A DNA stretch of 64,000 nt from DATMNR01 sp963702765 (GCA_963702765.1 CAVPEB010000073.1:1-64000); one strand, 5' to 3'; positions 18,047 to 28,267 are shown, numbered from the stretch's first letter. The notes: generated from the sequence alone by a model not told the origin. Numbers and translations are program-made.

Positions 18047-19096
18047 TGCTCAACCCCTTTCCCCGAACTCTCTACAACGATTGAATCTTCAGAACCTGGA
18101 GAAGTCACAATGTCAGGCGTTGGTTCCGAGCTATTGCGAGAGGCCTTCCACTTGTTCCACCTCTTACTTATAGTGGGTATGATACCCTCGGGTAATAATA
18201 GAATAATTGCCAGGAAAATAACGCCGTACATAATCAGATTATAGCCACTACTTTGGGAAATGATAGTCAAATATTGTTGAGCGGGAACCAAAATGAGCGC
18301 ACCAAGAATAGGGCCAAACAGCGTTCCCATACCTCCCAGAAAAGCCATCAGGGCAATAGCCACATCAAAAAGCGCGTCGAACGCAAAGGGTGGGAAGATA
18401 GAACTGTTGAAATAGGCGTGTAGACCGCCTACCATCCCAACAAAGAAGGCGGATATGACAAAAGCGATCAACTTGAATGGACCTGTATTCACTCCTAATC
18501 CAAGCGCCCTATCCTCATCGTCTCGAATTGCCAGCAGCCCAAGTCCATATTTTGAGTTACGCACCCACCACGAAGTGCCAAAAGCGAGTAGCAGTATGGC
18601 AAGCGCAACAAAGTAGAAAGGTAGATTGAAGAAATCCGCACTCCAATCAAATGGTATGGGCAAACTAAGTCCTGCTGAACCCTGGGTAATGGCGCGAAGG
18701 TTGTAAGCCATAAGCTGCATGATGAAGAACGTCGCTATGGTAATAACCACAAATGTGTGCCTGCGCGTTCGCAGCGCAATCCAACCAAATGGTACTGCGA
18801 AAGCAGCAGCTATAAGACCTATCAAGGGGAGCAGAAAGAATGGAGCATAGCCAGCCGGAATTTTCCAGTACTGGCAAAGCAATGCCATTGCATAGGCGCC
18901 TATCCCGAAATAAACAGCGTGTCCTAGTGCAATATACCCGGTATAACCCGAAAAAATGTTCCATCCAACTGCTGCTGCCGCGAAAAACAATGTAAAGACC
19001 GCAACTGTAGTGGTGGCAGGATCAGAAAATACAAACGGAAATGCTATGAACACAGCAAGAAGGGCTATAGAGCAAGATTATTTTGAGTAGTTTCAT
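18043..19096 (-). CDS. livM: Branched-chain-type ABC permease LivM (frame break near N-terminus)
   Basis: The clean open frame runs 19053-18043 (336 residues, nine or ten membrane helices, core GYTGYIALGHAVYFGIGAYA). The natural start is the ATG at 19096, which overlaps the LivH stop as ATGA and gives MKLLKIILL. One base change near 19067 is needed to join it to ALLAVFIAFPF. The C-terminal tail of about 40 residues is polar. With LivH it forms the channel for the substrate delivered by the binding protein. Confidence 0.82.
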
Positions 19097-20016
19097 TGCT
19101 TTCTTCCTTCAGGCTGTCCAAAAAGTCCCTGCGGACGGATTACCAGAACAGCAACAAGTATGATAAAAAAGACCGTGCTTGACCATACCGGGGACCATAC
19201 AACAGCGGTTACATCACCTATTACAAGCATAGCAACAGAGGCGATTAAAGCCCCTCTCAGACTTCCCAATCCACCAAGAACAATAATCACGAGCAAGCGC
19301 GAGATCAGGTCGTAGTGGCTGGCTGGATTAAAAAGATTCGTCGCTCCAAAGGCGGCGCCTCCTGCTGCTGCCATTGCAACACCTATGCCAAAAGTAATTG
19401 CCGAGACTCTTTCAATGTCGATACCGATTAGTTCTGCCGCTGTGCGATTTTGCATTGAAGCGCGCAGGCTGTAGCCAAATTTTGTACGATATAACAACAT
19501 ATAAAGACAACCCAGGAGGAATACGCTCAGTAAAAATCCGAAAACGTAGATGTAAGGTAGATAGAAATTACCTATTTTGAATGATGCATCTACATACCAG
19601 GCATTCAATTCTACATAATTTGCCCCGACTCGATTTGTTAATACTCCTTCGATGATCATTGCGATCGCAAACGTGACCAGAATGGACAACATCGTTCGAT
19701 TGAGCTTTAGCGGGCGAATAAATGCCCATTCGATGAAGACACCCAGGATAAACATGATTGGCATCGTGATAAGTAGTCCCACGATTATATCGATATGGTA
19801 GTTAGCCTGTAGCCAGTAACTGAGGTATGCCCCTAGAATGACCAGGGCGCCCTGGGCAATATTAATGATTTCCATTACACCAAATATCAATGTCAGTCCT
19901 GAAGCCATCAAGGCATAGACGCCACCAGTCAATATTCCTGTGATGACTGCTCCTATAATTAAGTTTGCCATAAACCCCCTTACTAGCTGGTGTGTCGCGA
20001 ACTCGAGGCTTATCAC
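19093..20016 (-). CDS. livH: Branched-chain-type ABC permease LivH
   Basis: A 307-residue permease with about eight helices and the family signature ASGLTLIFGVMEIINIAQGA near residues 38-57. The first 15 residues are probably cytoplasmic. It is intact, unlike most of its operon partners, and ends overlapping the start of LivM. The gene begins 57 bases after the end of the binding-protein gene. Confidence 0.87.
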   Translation of the reverse strand: MISLEFATHQLVRGFMANLIIGAVITGILTGGVYALMASGLTLIFGVMEIINIAQGALVILGAYLSYWLQANYHIDIIVGLLITMPIMFILGVFIEWAFIRPLKLNRTMLSILVTFAIAMIIEGVLTNRVGANYVELNAWYVDASFKIGNFYLPYIYVFGFLLSVFLLGCLYMLLYRTKFGYSLRASMQNRTAAELIGIDIERVSAITFGIGVAMAAAGGAAFGATNLFNPASHYDLISRLLVIIVLGGLGSLRGALIASVAMLVIGDVTAVVWSPVWSSTVFFIILVAVLVIRPQGLFGQPEGRKQ

Positions 20017-20073
20017 AATGATCGTGGTGGGTCAGTTAACCCACCACGATGCAAAGTCATCGTACAGTACGTT

Positions 20074-21339
20074 TTATGGCCAATTGGGCTTTGGATATAC
20101 GGGCTCCGCGGATGCTACATTTGCCGGGTAGACGGGTACTAAATTCCCATTCTGCCATTGGAACAGGTATGCAGTTGCTGCAGTGTTCTGGCCTGTATCA
20201 TCGAATTTCACCGGTCCCTGGACAGTAGTAGTACGTAACGCTGGAGTGAAGTTCTGCAATCAACTTGGTATTATCAATGCTGTTGATCTTAGTGGCTGCT
20301 TGCTGTACCACCTGTCCAACCGAGTAGGCCTCGGCAACATCAGAACTAATATCTGCAGCCGTGCCACCATACTTGGCAAGATATTCTTGTACCATTTGAG
20401 CATTGCCGGTGGTATTAGCCTGCGGGAACCAGCCGCCATTGGGTACCATGATTGCTTCGGCTGACTTGGCTCCGCCAATGGCCTTGGTGAAATTGATCGC
20501 CCTGGTCTGGTCCAGCGGTGGCAATCAATGCCTGTGGGTTATAGTGCTGCTGCTTGAATCGTCTGAATGAAAGCGCTGACATCAGGAAGCAAAGTCCCAA
20601 CAACTACCACCTGAGCGCCAGAGGCGATTATTTTATCGGCAATTGGATTATAGTCTGTTGTCTCTGCTGGATATACCTGATACGAAGCTGTCTTAATACC
20701 CTCCTGCTCAAACAACGTCCTGGCTGTGTCTACCTGAGGCTGCGTAAACGGATCATCTTCGGTTGCATAGGCAATTGATGTGGGCCGCTGAGTAGATGGT
20801 AAGGTCTGAATATAATGTGCAAAGGCGACCAGGTTGTTGGCCACTGGTAGGGAGACATCAAAGATATTGTGCAGGCCACGCGTAAAGACTGAAGGACCGC
20901 CACCGGCGCCCTCTACAAACGCGTACCCATAACGACTGGCTACAACTGATGCCGGTTTCGTCAAAAGTGTGGAGAACGGACCAAAGACTAGGTCATCTTT
21001 ATGAACGGTAATTAACGTCTGATAGTTGGTTTGTACCTGATCTGGGCTGCTATTGTCGTTAACGATGTCCAGTTGCACCTGCCGACCCAGCAGTCCCCCT
21101 GCTTTATTAATGTCAGCGGCCCAGAGTTGGTAGCCCTGCTGGAATGCCTGACCATCTGCGGAGAAATCTCCTGAAAACGAGAGCGAGATACCGATCTTGA
21201 TAGGGGTTGTGTTTGCTGGAGTTGGTGTTGTGCTCGCGGTTGATGATCCACCGCAGGCCACAACAAATAGTAGGATAAGGCTTGCGGTAAAAGACGCGAA
21301 GAGCGCCTTCCTCAGTCGTGTGAAATAATGTAGCTTCAC
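20074..21339 (-). pseudogene. Branched-chain-type ABC substrate-binding lipoprotein, frameshifted
   Basis: Begins with GTG at 21339, well placed after AAGGAGGAA. Lipoprotein signal ends at VVACGG, then a leucine/isoleucine/valine-binding domain (PIKIGISLSFSGDFSADGQ). The frame breaks near 20540 (after TIQAAAL), again near 20500 (an extra T in TTTC before ACCAAGG) and once more near 20230, after which it ends KFDDTGQN...YPKPNWP. Joined, it is a normal protein of about 420 residues. Either three indel errors or a dead gene. It would define the substrate of the whole operon, which cannot be read from sequence. Confidence 0.75.
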
Positions 21340-21515
21340 TACATTCCTCCTTCATGATACTACGCTGACTCTAAGTCTTGTGTCAGCTTCAAGCGAGTTA
21401 CTGCTCCCCGGGAAGTAGTAACTTAAATCTACTGCCAATAGGGTAATGTACTTCGCCATAAATACGTATTTATTCTGAACATTGTCTCAGAATTTACACT
21501 TTCTTGATGAATAAC

Positions 21516-22862
21516 TCATCCTAAAAGTCCTAGAGGCTCTTCTACCAGATCGGCAAACGTAGCTAGAAATTGTGCTCCTCTAGCGCCGTCGACTACACGG
21601 TGATCACATGAAAGACTGAGTACCATCATAGGTTGCACTGAAGGCTGGCTCGAGATGGGCACAACGCGTTCAGCTATGCGACCCACGGACAGAATAGCAG
21701 CTTGAGGCGAATTGATAATTGCGTTAAAGGCATCTACTCCGTACATGCCTAGATTACTGATTGTAAACGTGCCTCCCTGAATATCCTGTGGTCTCAGTTT
21801 CCCTGACTGAGCCTTGACAATCAACTCCTTGCGCATCAGAGCAAGGTCCTGCACGCTATACTCATCTGCCCCACGGATAACTGGCACGATCAACCCTTCA
21901 TCGATAGCCACAGCCAACCCAATATTGATTTCCTTGTGAAGGATAATTGAACCTGCTTGCCACGAGGCATTGAGTCTTGGATGTTCTCGTAAGGTCGCTG
22001 CCAGCACCTTTATCAGCAAATCGGTATAGGTCACCTTTTCAGAAGATCGCTTCTGAATTTGCTCTCGCCAATTTATGAGATGGCTTGCATTGACCTCTCG
22101 GACAAGATAAAAGTGGGGTACACTCGTCCAGCTTTGAGTCGTTCTTTCTGCCATAATGCGCCAGACGTGACTAACCGCGGACTCTTTTTGCGCTACAGTA
22201 ACTGGCATTACCGGTTCTACGACTGGTAAGGGTGACGACTTCGTTTTTAGATCTCCCAAATCCGTAACCAGTACTGCTCCTTCGGGTCCGCTGCCCCGGA
22301 TTGTCGCGATATCTTTCCCTTGCTCCGCTGCTAATCTGCGTGCTTTGGGAGATGCTGGCGCCAGACGTGGTCGACTTGTGATGATTGGTTCTACCGTTTG
22401 TCGATCCTGAATATGCGCCAGTACATCTGAACTTTGTATACGCTTTCCCTCTGGTTTAATTGTCTCCAAATCCAGGTTATGTTCAGCCGCAATGCGTGCA
22501 GCTAATGGGCTGGCTATCACATTGGAGAATCTATCGCCAGATTGTGGCGGCGTATGACCGTCGGAAATGGTATTTCTATAGGCAGTCCCTCCTTTAGCCA
22601 GTGTATTTTCCGGTGATATTTCTGCGGAATCTGTGATAGAGGCAATCACCTGTCCGACTGGTATCTCGACGCCCACGACGCCGGTTACGTTGGTCAGTAT
22701 GCCAGTTGCAGATGCCTCGATCTCCACCGTGGCCTTGTCAGTCTCGATTTCGACCAGCGGTTCACCCTTTGTGACCTTCTGCCCTTCGGCTTTAAGCCAT
22801 CGCACTATTATCCCTGTCTCCTGTGCCATACCCAGAGCAGGTAAGATGACCTGTGTTGCCAT
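21516..22862 (-). CDS. 2-oxoacid/acetoin dehydrogenase E2 (dihydrolipoyl acyltransferase)
   Basis: A 448-residue E2 subunit. The lipoyl domain is at residues 1-78, with Lys43 in ETDKATVE as the lipoylation site. Two peripheral-subunit-binding domains follow (about 112-150, SPLAARIAAEHNLDLE; and 170-205, SPKARRLAAEQGKDI). The catalytic domain carries His421 and Asp425 in CDHRVVDG. It moves the acyl group from the E1-bound intermediate to CoA. Two binding domains in a one-lipoyl E2 is unusual. The gene is separated from E1beta by the M24 gene, and no E3 gene is in this window. Confidence 0.88.
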   Translation of the reverse strand: MATQVILPALGMAQETGIIVRWLKAEGQKVTKGEPLVEIETDKATVEIEASATGILTNVTGVVGVEIPVGQVIASITDSAEISPENTLAKGGTAYRNTISDGHTPPQSGDRFSNVIASPLAARIAAEHNLDLETIKPEGKRIQSSDVLAHIQDRQTVEPIITSRPRLAPASPKARRLAAEQGKDIATIRGSGPEGAVLVTDLGDLKTKSSPLPVVEPVMPVTVAQKESAVSHVWRIMAERTTQSWTSVPHFYLVREVNASHLINWREQIQKRSSEKVTYTDLLIKVLAATLREHPRLNASWQAGSIILHKEINIGLAVAIDEGLIVPVIRGADEYSVQDLALMRKELIVKAQSGKLRPQDIQGGTFTISNLGMYGVDAFNAIINSPQAAILSVGRIAERVVPISSQPSVQPMMVLSLSCDHRVVDGARGAQFLATFADLVEEPLGLLG

Positions 22863-22903
22863 GAATGGTCTCCTGTATGTCCCTGATTTACCAAGAGGTA
22901 TCC

Positions 22904-24250
22904 TTACGCCCTCAATAGGGTTTCCTGATCCTTTGAACGCTGAGCGAGATAACCATTGGCCAGTGTGTTTTGTTGGGACTGCGCTTCACGTGTAGTTGGG
23001 AGCGGTCCGCCTGCGGTATAATAGCGTACTCCTGCTACCAACAAATCTTCGGCTGGAAAGCGCGTAATAACTTCACATCCATCTTTTGTAACCACAAGCT
23101 GCTCTTCGATACGCGCTGCGGACCACCCATCGCTTGCTGGCCAGAACGTCTCAAGCGCAAAGACCATACCTTCTTCGATAACTTCTGGATGGTCAAGTGA
23201 GACCAGGCGACTAAAGACCGGCTTCTCCCAGATTGAGAGTCCTACACCATGACCATATTGCAAAGCAAAAGCTGCTTCTTCGTTCGGAAAGCCGAACTCC
23301 TCTGCCCTGGGCCACAGCTTTACGATATCCGCAGTCGTCACGCCTGGTTTGATTGCATCGATGGCAATATCGAGAATATAACGACAACGTTTGTATGCAT
23401 CCACCATTGCCTGGGATGCGCTACCAACTGTGAATGTGCGATAGTAGCAGGTTCGATACCCGTTGAAGCTGTGTAGGATGTCAAAATATGCAGGATCACC
23501 CGGGCGTAAAGCACGATCACTAAAAACATGCGGGTGAGGACTGCAGCGCTCACCAGAGATAGCATTGACACCCTCTACATGTTCCGAACCCAGATCGTAT
23601 AAGACTTTGCTGACTAATCCAACACATTCGTTCTCTCGTACGCCTGGTTTCATAAAGCGGTAAAGTTCGTCGTAAGCTGCGTCCACCATCATGCAAGCTG
23701 AGTTGAGAAGTGTAATCTCATCCTGTGTTTTGAGAAGACGTGCTTGCTGCATCAACTGCTGTCCGTCTACCACTTTGATGCCTTCTGCCTGCAATGCGAA
23801 CAAAACAGGTAATTCAACTGCGTCTATCCCTACAGGCTCGTTGAGCAATCCGCGTTCTTCCAGTTCAACACGTATCTTGCGTGCCACGTCTTCAGCTCGA
23901 CCAGCAGCAGGTAGCATAGCGCCACGCAGCGTCGAGATACCAGCTCGTGAACGCTCGCCTAGCCATGGGCAATAGAGTTGATGGTGACGTGCTGCAGAGC
24001 CAAAGTCCCACATAATCGGTTCATCATCTTGTGGTAGCAGAGTGAAGCGAGCAAGTTTGTCCATGGCCCAGGTACCAATATGCGTTGCGGTAATATAGCG
24101 CACATTGGTCATGTCAAAGCACAGGAGCGCACCCATCTCTGATTCTTTGAGTAGCTTCTTTATGCGAGCCAGCCGTTCGTTGCGTAACCGTTCGTAGTTT
24201 ACACGTTCCTCCCAATCTACACCCATCAAGCCGTACGTTTTGATAGCCAT
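22904..24250 (-). CDS. M24-family metallohydrolase (creatinase/Xaa-Pro peptidase fold), one metal ligand replaced
   Basis: 448 residues from the ATG at 24250 (AAGGAG nearby). An N-terminal creatinase-like domain is followed by the pita-bread M24 domain. Four of the five usual metal ligands are seen: Asp in YFDIL, His in GHGVGL, Glu in ALETF and Glu in RIEEQ. The second aspartate of the usual G-x-x-x-D-x-x-R-T-F stretch is Cys here (YRTCYYRTF). Metal-independent creatinase also departs from the ligand set, so this may hydrolyse a C-N bond rather than a peptide. It lies between E1beta and E2 genes of a dehydrogenase complex, suggesting a role in the same degradation route. Confidence 0.8.
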   Translation of the reverse strand: MAIKTYGLMGVDWEERVNYERLRNERLARIKKLLKESEMGALLCFDMTNVRYITATHIGTWAMDKLARFTLLPQDDEPIMWDFGSAARHHQLYCPWLGERSRAGISTLRGAMLPAAGRAEDVARKIRVELEERGLLNEPVGIDAVELPVLFALQAEGIKVVDGQQLMQQARLLKTQDEITLLNSACMMVDAAYDELYRFMKPGVRENECVGLVSKVLYDLGSEHVEGVNAISGERCSPHPHVFSDRALRPGDPAYFDILHSFNGYRTCYYRTFTVGSASQAMVDAYKRCRYILDIAIDAIKPGVTTADIVKLWPRAEEFGFPNEEAAFALQYGHGVGLSIWEKPVFSRLVSLDHPEVIEEGMVFALETFWPASDGWSAARIEEQLVVTKDGCEVITRFPAEDLLVAGVRYYTAGGPLPTTREAQSQQNTLANGYLAQRSKDQETLLRA

Positions 24251-24334
24251 AATATTACTCCTTAAAGATTTCTCCGACTTCAGGCCAGGGTTACCCTGCA
24301 TTCGACCTACTCGAAACAACCAACTTGTAAACTT

Positions 24335-25375
24335 CTAATTTTGACCACATAATGTCCTGGCTAGTTCTACTACAGATGAAGCAGTCGGAACCGTAAGATC
24401 TTCCAGCACAGGCGAAAAAGGTATTGGTACATCCATCGCACCCATGCGCTTTACGGGGGCATCCAGATAGTAAAATGCTCCTTCAGCAATCACCGAGGCA
24501 ATCTCAGCAGTGACACCATAACGTTCATACCCCTCATCGATCACGATGGCGCGGCTTGTCTTTTTAGCAGATTCAATGAGCGTCTGTTTGTCGAGGGGGA
24601 AAGTAGTTCGTGGGTCAATGACCTCAGCGCTGATGCCAGATTTGCCCAGTAGCTCCGCGGCCTCCAGGGCTACCTGTACCATGCTACTTGTTGCTATTAT
24701 GGAAATGTCGCTCCCAGAACGCTTGATATCTGCGACACCGAACGGAATGGTATACTCTTCCTCCGGTACGAGACCTTTGAGCTGGTACATCATCTTATCT
24801 TCGAAGAAAATCACCGGATTGCCATCTCGAATTGCGGTTTTTAGCAATCCTTTTGCATCGTAGGGTGTCGATGGAAGCGCAACCTTCAGACCAGGTATGT
24901 GACTTACCCAGGCATGCAAACTCTGGCTGTGTTGTGCGGCAGATCGGCGACTTGCTCCAAGTGTTGTGCGCACAACCAGTGGCACTTTGAGCTTACCGCC
25001 GGACATATAGTGCACTTTAGCGGCCTGGTTCACAATTTGATCCATTGCTAAACCAATGAAATCACCAAACATAATGTCTATTACAGGGTGCATGCCAGTC
25101 ATTGCAGCGCCAACGCCCAGGCCGGTTATGCCCGCTTCTGAAATCGGCGAGTCAATTACTCGTGCTGGCCCAAACTCATCGACCAGTCCAGCCAGTACCT
25201 TGAAGGGCGTTCCAGCTTCAGCGACATCCTCGCCCATGATAAACACTTTCGGATTACGGCGCATTTCTTCAGCAAGAGCTTCGCGAATAGCCTGCCCGAA
25301 GGTAATCTCTCGAGTGCGCTGATTGCTCCCCGATCCCGAATTTTCTTGACTTGCAGTTGTACTAAGCATAGACAT
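24335..25375 (-). CDS. 2-oxoacid/acetoin dehydrogenase E1 beta subunit
   Basis: 346 residues with the transketolase-like pyrimidine-binding domain (FIMGEDVAEAGTPFKV, DSPISEAGITGLGVG) and the C-terminal transketolase domain (EVIDPRTTFPLD). It pairs with the alpha subunit whose gene ends 14 bases inside this one, to form the thiamine-diphosphate E1 heterotetramer. GAGGTAG precedes the ATG. Pyruvate, acetoin or another 2-oxo compound are all possible substrates. Confidence 0.9.
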   Translation of the reverse strand: MSMLSTTASQENSGSGSNQRTREITFGQAIREALAEEMRRNPKVFIMGEDVAEAGTPFKVLAGLVDEFGPARVIDSPISEAGITGLGVGAAMTGMHPVIDIMFGDFIGLAMDQIVNQAAKVHYMSGGKLKVPLVVRTTLGASRRSAAQHSQSLHAWVSHIPGLKVALPSTPYDAKGLLKTAIRDGNPVIFFEDKMMYQLKGLVPEEEYTIPFGVADIKRSGSDISIIATSSMVQVALEAAELLGKSGISAEVIDPRTTFPLDKQTLIESAKKTSRAIVIDEGYERYGVTAEIASVIAEGAFYYLDAPVKRMGAMDVPIPFSPVLEDLTVPTASSVVELARTLCGQN

Positions 25376-26378
25376 CTTGATCTACCTCACTAAGATCTGG
25401 GAAAGATGCATGAAGCGCAAACTCAACACCAGCCTCAACTTCAGCTTGCACTCGATGGTCAATCTGCTCAAGTGTCTCATTGTCTGCGAGTTGCTGTTCA
25501 AGTAGCCAGGTGGTCAGCAACTGAAGTGGATCACGTTGCGTCATCCACAATTGTTCTTCTTCCTTTGAACGGTAATACGATCGTTGAATATCGCCAACGT
25601 GGTGTCCATGATAACGATATGTATGACAGAGCAGGAAGGCTGGACCTTCTCCGTGCCGTGCTCGTTCAACGAGCCTCTGTGCAGTGTAGTAAACTTCCTG
25701 TATATTCTGCCCGTCCACCTCTTCTGTGAAAATGCCGAAGGCCCTGGGTCTCGCGCTCATTTCTCCGGCTGTCGTCTCGGAAAAGTGCGTATATTCGTTG
25801 TACATGTTATTCTCACAGACGTAAATAATCGGTAGTTTCCACAAAGAAGCCATATTCATCGCTTCGTAGAGCACTCCCTGACCAAGCGCGCCATCTCCAA
25901 AGAAGCAAACCGTTACCTGGTTTGTGCCTTGCATTTTACTCGACATGGCAGATCCAGTGGCCAGGGCTGCACTACCGCCGACGATCGCGTTAGCTCCGAG
26001 ATTCCCGTTCTCCTGGTCGGCAATATGCATAGAACCACCTTTACCTCGACAGTATCCTGCTTCTTTACCAAGTAATTCGGCAAACATTCTATCGATAGAC
26101 GCTCCCTTTGCCAGGCAATGTCCATGGCCACGATGAGTGCTGGTAATAAAATCATCGCGATTCAATGCTTCGCATACACCCACTGCTACAGCTTCTTCAC
26201 CCGTATATAAGTGAGCAAGGCCGGGCATTTTAGCACTAAGATACAGTACGTTGACATGCTCTTCAAAGACCCTGATCTTCAGCATCTGCTCATACATACG
26301 CAGCCACTGCTCACTCTGGGCTTCGGAACTTGCGGCCCCCATATTTTCCACAGAATTGGATGTTTCAGAATGAACCAA
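25362..26378 (-). CDS. 2-oxoacid/acetoin dehydrogenase E1 alpha subunit
   Basis: 338 residues with the thiamine diphosphate motif from G161-D-G to N190-N191 (GDGALGQG to CENN). Conserved HRGHGHCLAKG and GGSMHIAD loops bind cofactor and the phosphorylation-loop region. The start is a TTG at 26378, with GGAG eight bases upstream. It overlaps E1beta by 14 bases. The acetoin dehydrogenase alpha family is the best group match by feel of the motifs; a pyruvate role is the alternative. Confidence 0.9.
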   Translation of the reverse strand: MVHSETSNSVENMGAASSEAQSEQWLRMYEQMLKIRVFEEHVNVLYLSAKMPGLAHLYTGEEAVAVGVCEALNRDDFITSTHRGHGHCLAKGASIDRMFAELLGKEAGYCRGKGGSMHIADQENGNLGANAIVGGSAALATGSAMSSKMQGTNQVTVCFFGDGALGQGVLYEAMNMASLWKLPIIYVCENNMYNEYTHFSETTAGEMSARPRAFGIFTEEVDGQNIQEVYYTAQRLVERARHGEGPAFLLCHTYRYHGHHVGDIQRSYYRSKEEEQLWMTQRDPLQLLTTWLLEQQLADNETLEQIDHRVQAEVEAGVEFALHASFPDLSEVDQDVYA

Positions 26379-26424
26379 GATTACATCTCCATTTTCAAAT
26401 CCCGCAGGCGGCGAGTATCAAACG

Positions 26425-27306
26425 CTACAAGTCTAAACCAGCCAACCTGGCCAGCACTTTATATACGATGGCAAAATCTTCTTTCTCCAGGCCCATTGCT
26501 CGCGCAGATGTCAGTAACTCGTTGCTAACAGCCACCGCTGGCAATGGCATATTCAGTTCCCTGCTCATCTCAAGCGCCAGCAGCATATCTTTCTGCATCA
26601 TATTCACATTGAACCATGCCTCATCAGGAGGCTGAAGTATAAATGGCGTGCGATATTTCAGTGAAGGGGAAGCAATCACGCTATTGAGCATTACCTCGAG
26701 GGCCGTTTCGAGTGGAATTCCACCTTTTACTGCCAGCAGAAGTCCTTCATAAAATCCCTGAATTTGAACTTGCAGGTTCAAATTGATCGCGATCTTCATT
26801 AAGACGGCCTGACCATTCTTACCAACATAATTCACCTTTGGACCAATATCCAACAGGATAGATTTGACCTGCTCAAAGATCGCTTCTTCACCACCAACCA
26901 TCAGCGAGAGGTTGCCTTGTTCCAGAGTAATTACACTACCAGACACCGGCACATCCAGCATCCGAGCGCCTTTCGAGGCTACCCGTTCGGCTAGCTTACG
27001 TGAAGCATGGGGACTAACGGTGCTCATATCAATATAAATCTTGCCTGGACCTAATCCGTCCAGTATGCCATCCGAGCCTGAAACAACCTCGTGCAGAGCA
27101 TTCGTATTTGTCACCATCGTAAATATGACATCAGCCGCTTCTGCTACCGCTCGTGGTGAATCTGCCCATTGCATACCAGCATTAAGCAGCCACTGTGCTT
27201 TCGACTTCGTGCGGTTGTAACCTGTAACCGTGTGGCCGGCATCCAGGAGTCTTTTGGTTACTCGCCCACCCATAGCCCCCAGCCCTATAAATCCAAGATT
27301 AGCCAT
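26425..27306 (-). CDS. NAD(P)-dependent 3-hydroxyisobutyrate dehydrogenase family oxidoreductase
   Basis: 293 residues from the ATG at 27306 (GGAGG upstream). An N-terminal Rossmann fold (GFIGLGAMGGRV), the substrate-site motif DVPVSGSVITLEQG, and the catalytic lysine in VGKNGQAVLMKIAINL. Beta-hydroxyacid dehydrogenases of this kind oxidise 3-hydroxyisobutyrate, glycerate or tartronate semialdehyde relatives. As first structural gene after the regulator, it probably acts on an early intermediate of the cluster's pathway. Confidence 0.85.
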   Translation of the reverse strand: MANLGFIGLGAMGGRVTKRLLDAGHTVTGYNRTKSKAQWLLNAGMQWADSPRAVAEAADVIFTMVTNTNALHEVVSGSDGILDGLGPGKIYIDMSTVSPHASRKLAERVASKGARMLDVPVSGSVITLEQGNLSLMVGGEEAIFEQVKSILLDIGPKVNYVGKNGQAVLMKIAINLNLQVQIQGFYEGLLLAVKGGIPLETALEVMLNSVIASPSLKYRTPFILQPPDEAWFNVNMMQKDMLLALEMSRELNMPLPAVAVSNELLTSARAMGLEKEDFAIVYKVLARLAGLDL

Positions 27307-27337
27307 AAGCAACCTCCGAAGTGAAGATAATGTTTTT

Positions 27338-28045
27338 CTATATGGTCGAACTTTTTACATCTTCACGAACTTGATGCAAATGATCACGCATAGCTTCACG
27401 AGCCGCTTCAACATCATGACTCATAACACTTTCAAGAATGCGCTTATGATGTATTTGACCTCGTTCAGGACCGCCGTTTGTAGAAAAAATTAGTTTGCGT
27501 TGTTCGCTAAGAAGATCGACGATTGAGTCTATAAGTGAGAGGATAAGTATGTTCTGGGTTCCAGTTGCCAATGCGCGATGAAAGTCATTATCAGCTGCAA
27601 TATAAGCAGCAGCTTCATGAATGTGAGTATCCATAACCTCTACCGCATCGCGCATTCTGGCAATTTGCTCATCAGTTGCTCGTACAGCAGCCAGGGCAGC
27701 AATCTCAGGTTCAATAATTTCTCGCAACTCGACAAGGCTCACGGAATTGCCTGCCTGTCCCACTTTCATCATCAAACCCATTGAGTGGCGCATAGCCTGT
27801 GAAGTCCCATCAATGACAATAGTGCCCCGTCCAGGTCGCATATCAACCAAACCTCGCTGAGCCAATGTCTTCATCGCCTCTCGTACAGCTGTTCGGCTAG
27901 CATGAAACTGCTGGCTCAATTCGCGTTCAGTCGGCAATCGGTCCCCACTTTGTAACTCACCACTCAAAATACGTTGTTCGATCTGCTGTGCTATCTGTTC
28001 AAATACCTTATTTGACTGGATGGGGGTATACATGTTTTCCAGCAA
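27338..28045 (-). CDS. FadR-subfamily GntR transcriptional regulator
   Basis: 235 residues. The GntR winged helix occupies residues 10-78 (GDRLPTERELSQQF, SRTAVREAMKTL) and an all-helical FCD ligand domain follows with its metal-binding Asp/His positions. The TTG at 28045 sits eight bases after AGGAG; the internal ATG at 28033 lies too far from it. It precedes the dehydrogenase operon by 31 bases and is the likely regulator of it. The repeated TGGTATGA at 28069-28085 just upstream resembles half-sites of FadR-type operators. Confidence 0.85.
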   Translation of the reverse strand: MLENMYTPIQSNKVFEQIAQQIEQRILSGELQSGDRLPTERELSQQFHASRTAVREAMKTLAQRGLVDMRPGRGTIVIDGTSQAMRHSMGLMMKVGQAGNSVSLVELREIIEPEIAALAAVRATDEQIARMRDAVEVMDTHIHEAAAYIAADNDFHRALATGTQNILILSLIDSIVDLLSEQRKLIFSTNGGPERGQIHHKRILESVMSHDVEAAREAMRDHLHQVREDVKSSTI

Positions 28046-28143
28046 GTGATATTCTCCTACAGGCTAATTGGTATGATGGTATGATGAACAGACTATGGCG
28101 TAAAAGGTACCATGGGTATTCTGCATTGTCAAGGTTTTGGTAT

Positions 28144-28267
28144 CTGATATCCACCCAGAATTGGGAGTGTAGAGGGCAAAGCCCTTTGCTGGGAGCGCGA
28201 GGGCATCCCTCGCCTCATTTTTATCTGGGGTCGCAGGCCCGCAAAAAGAGATATGAGTGGATGTCAG
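28144..28267. repeat. Candidate miniature element with inverted ends
   Basis: CTGATATCCAC at 28144-28154 is matched by GTGGATGTCAG at 28257-28267, complementary apart from one base. Between them lie hairpins including GCGAGGG-CAT-CCCTCGC (28197-28213) followed by a short T-run. It carries no open frame. This is a small MITE-like or REP-like unit between the regulator and the membrane-protein gene; other genome copies would be needed to confirm. Confidence 0.4.
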
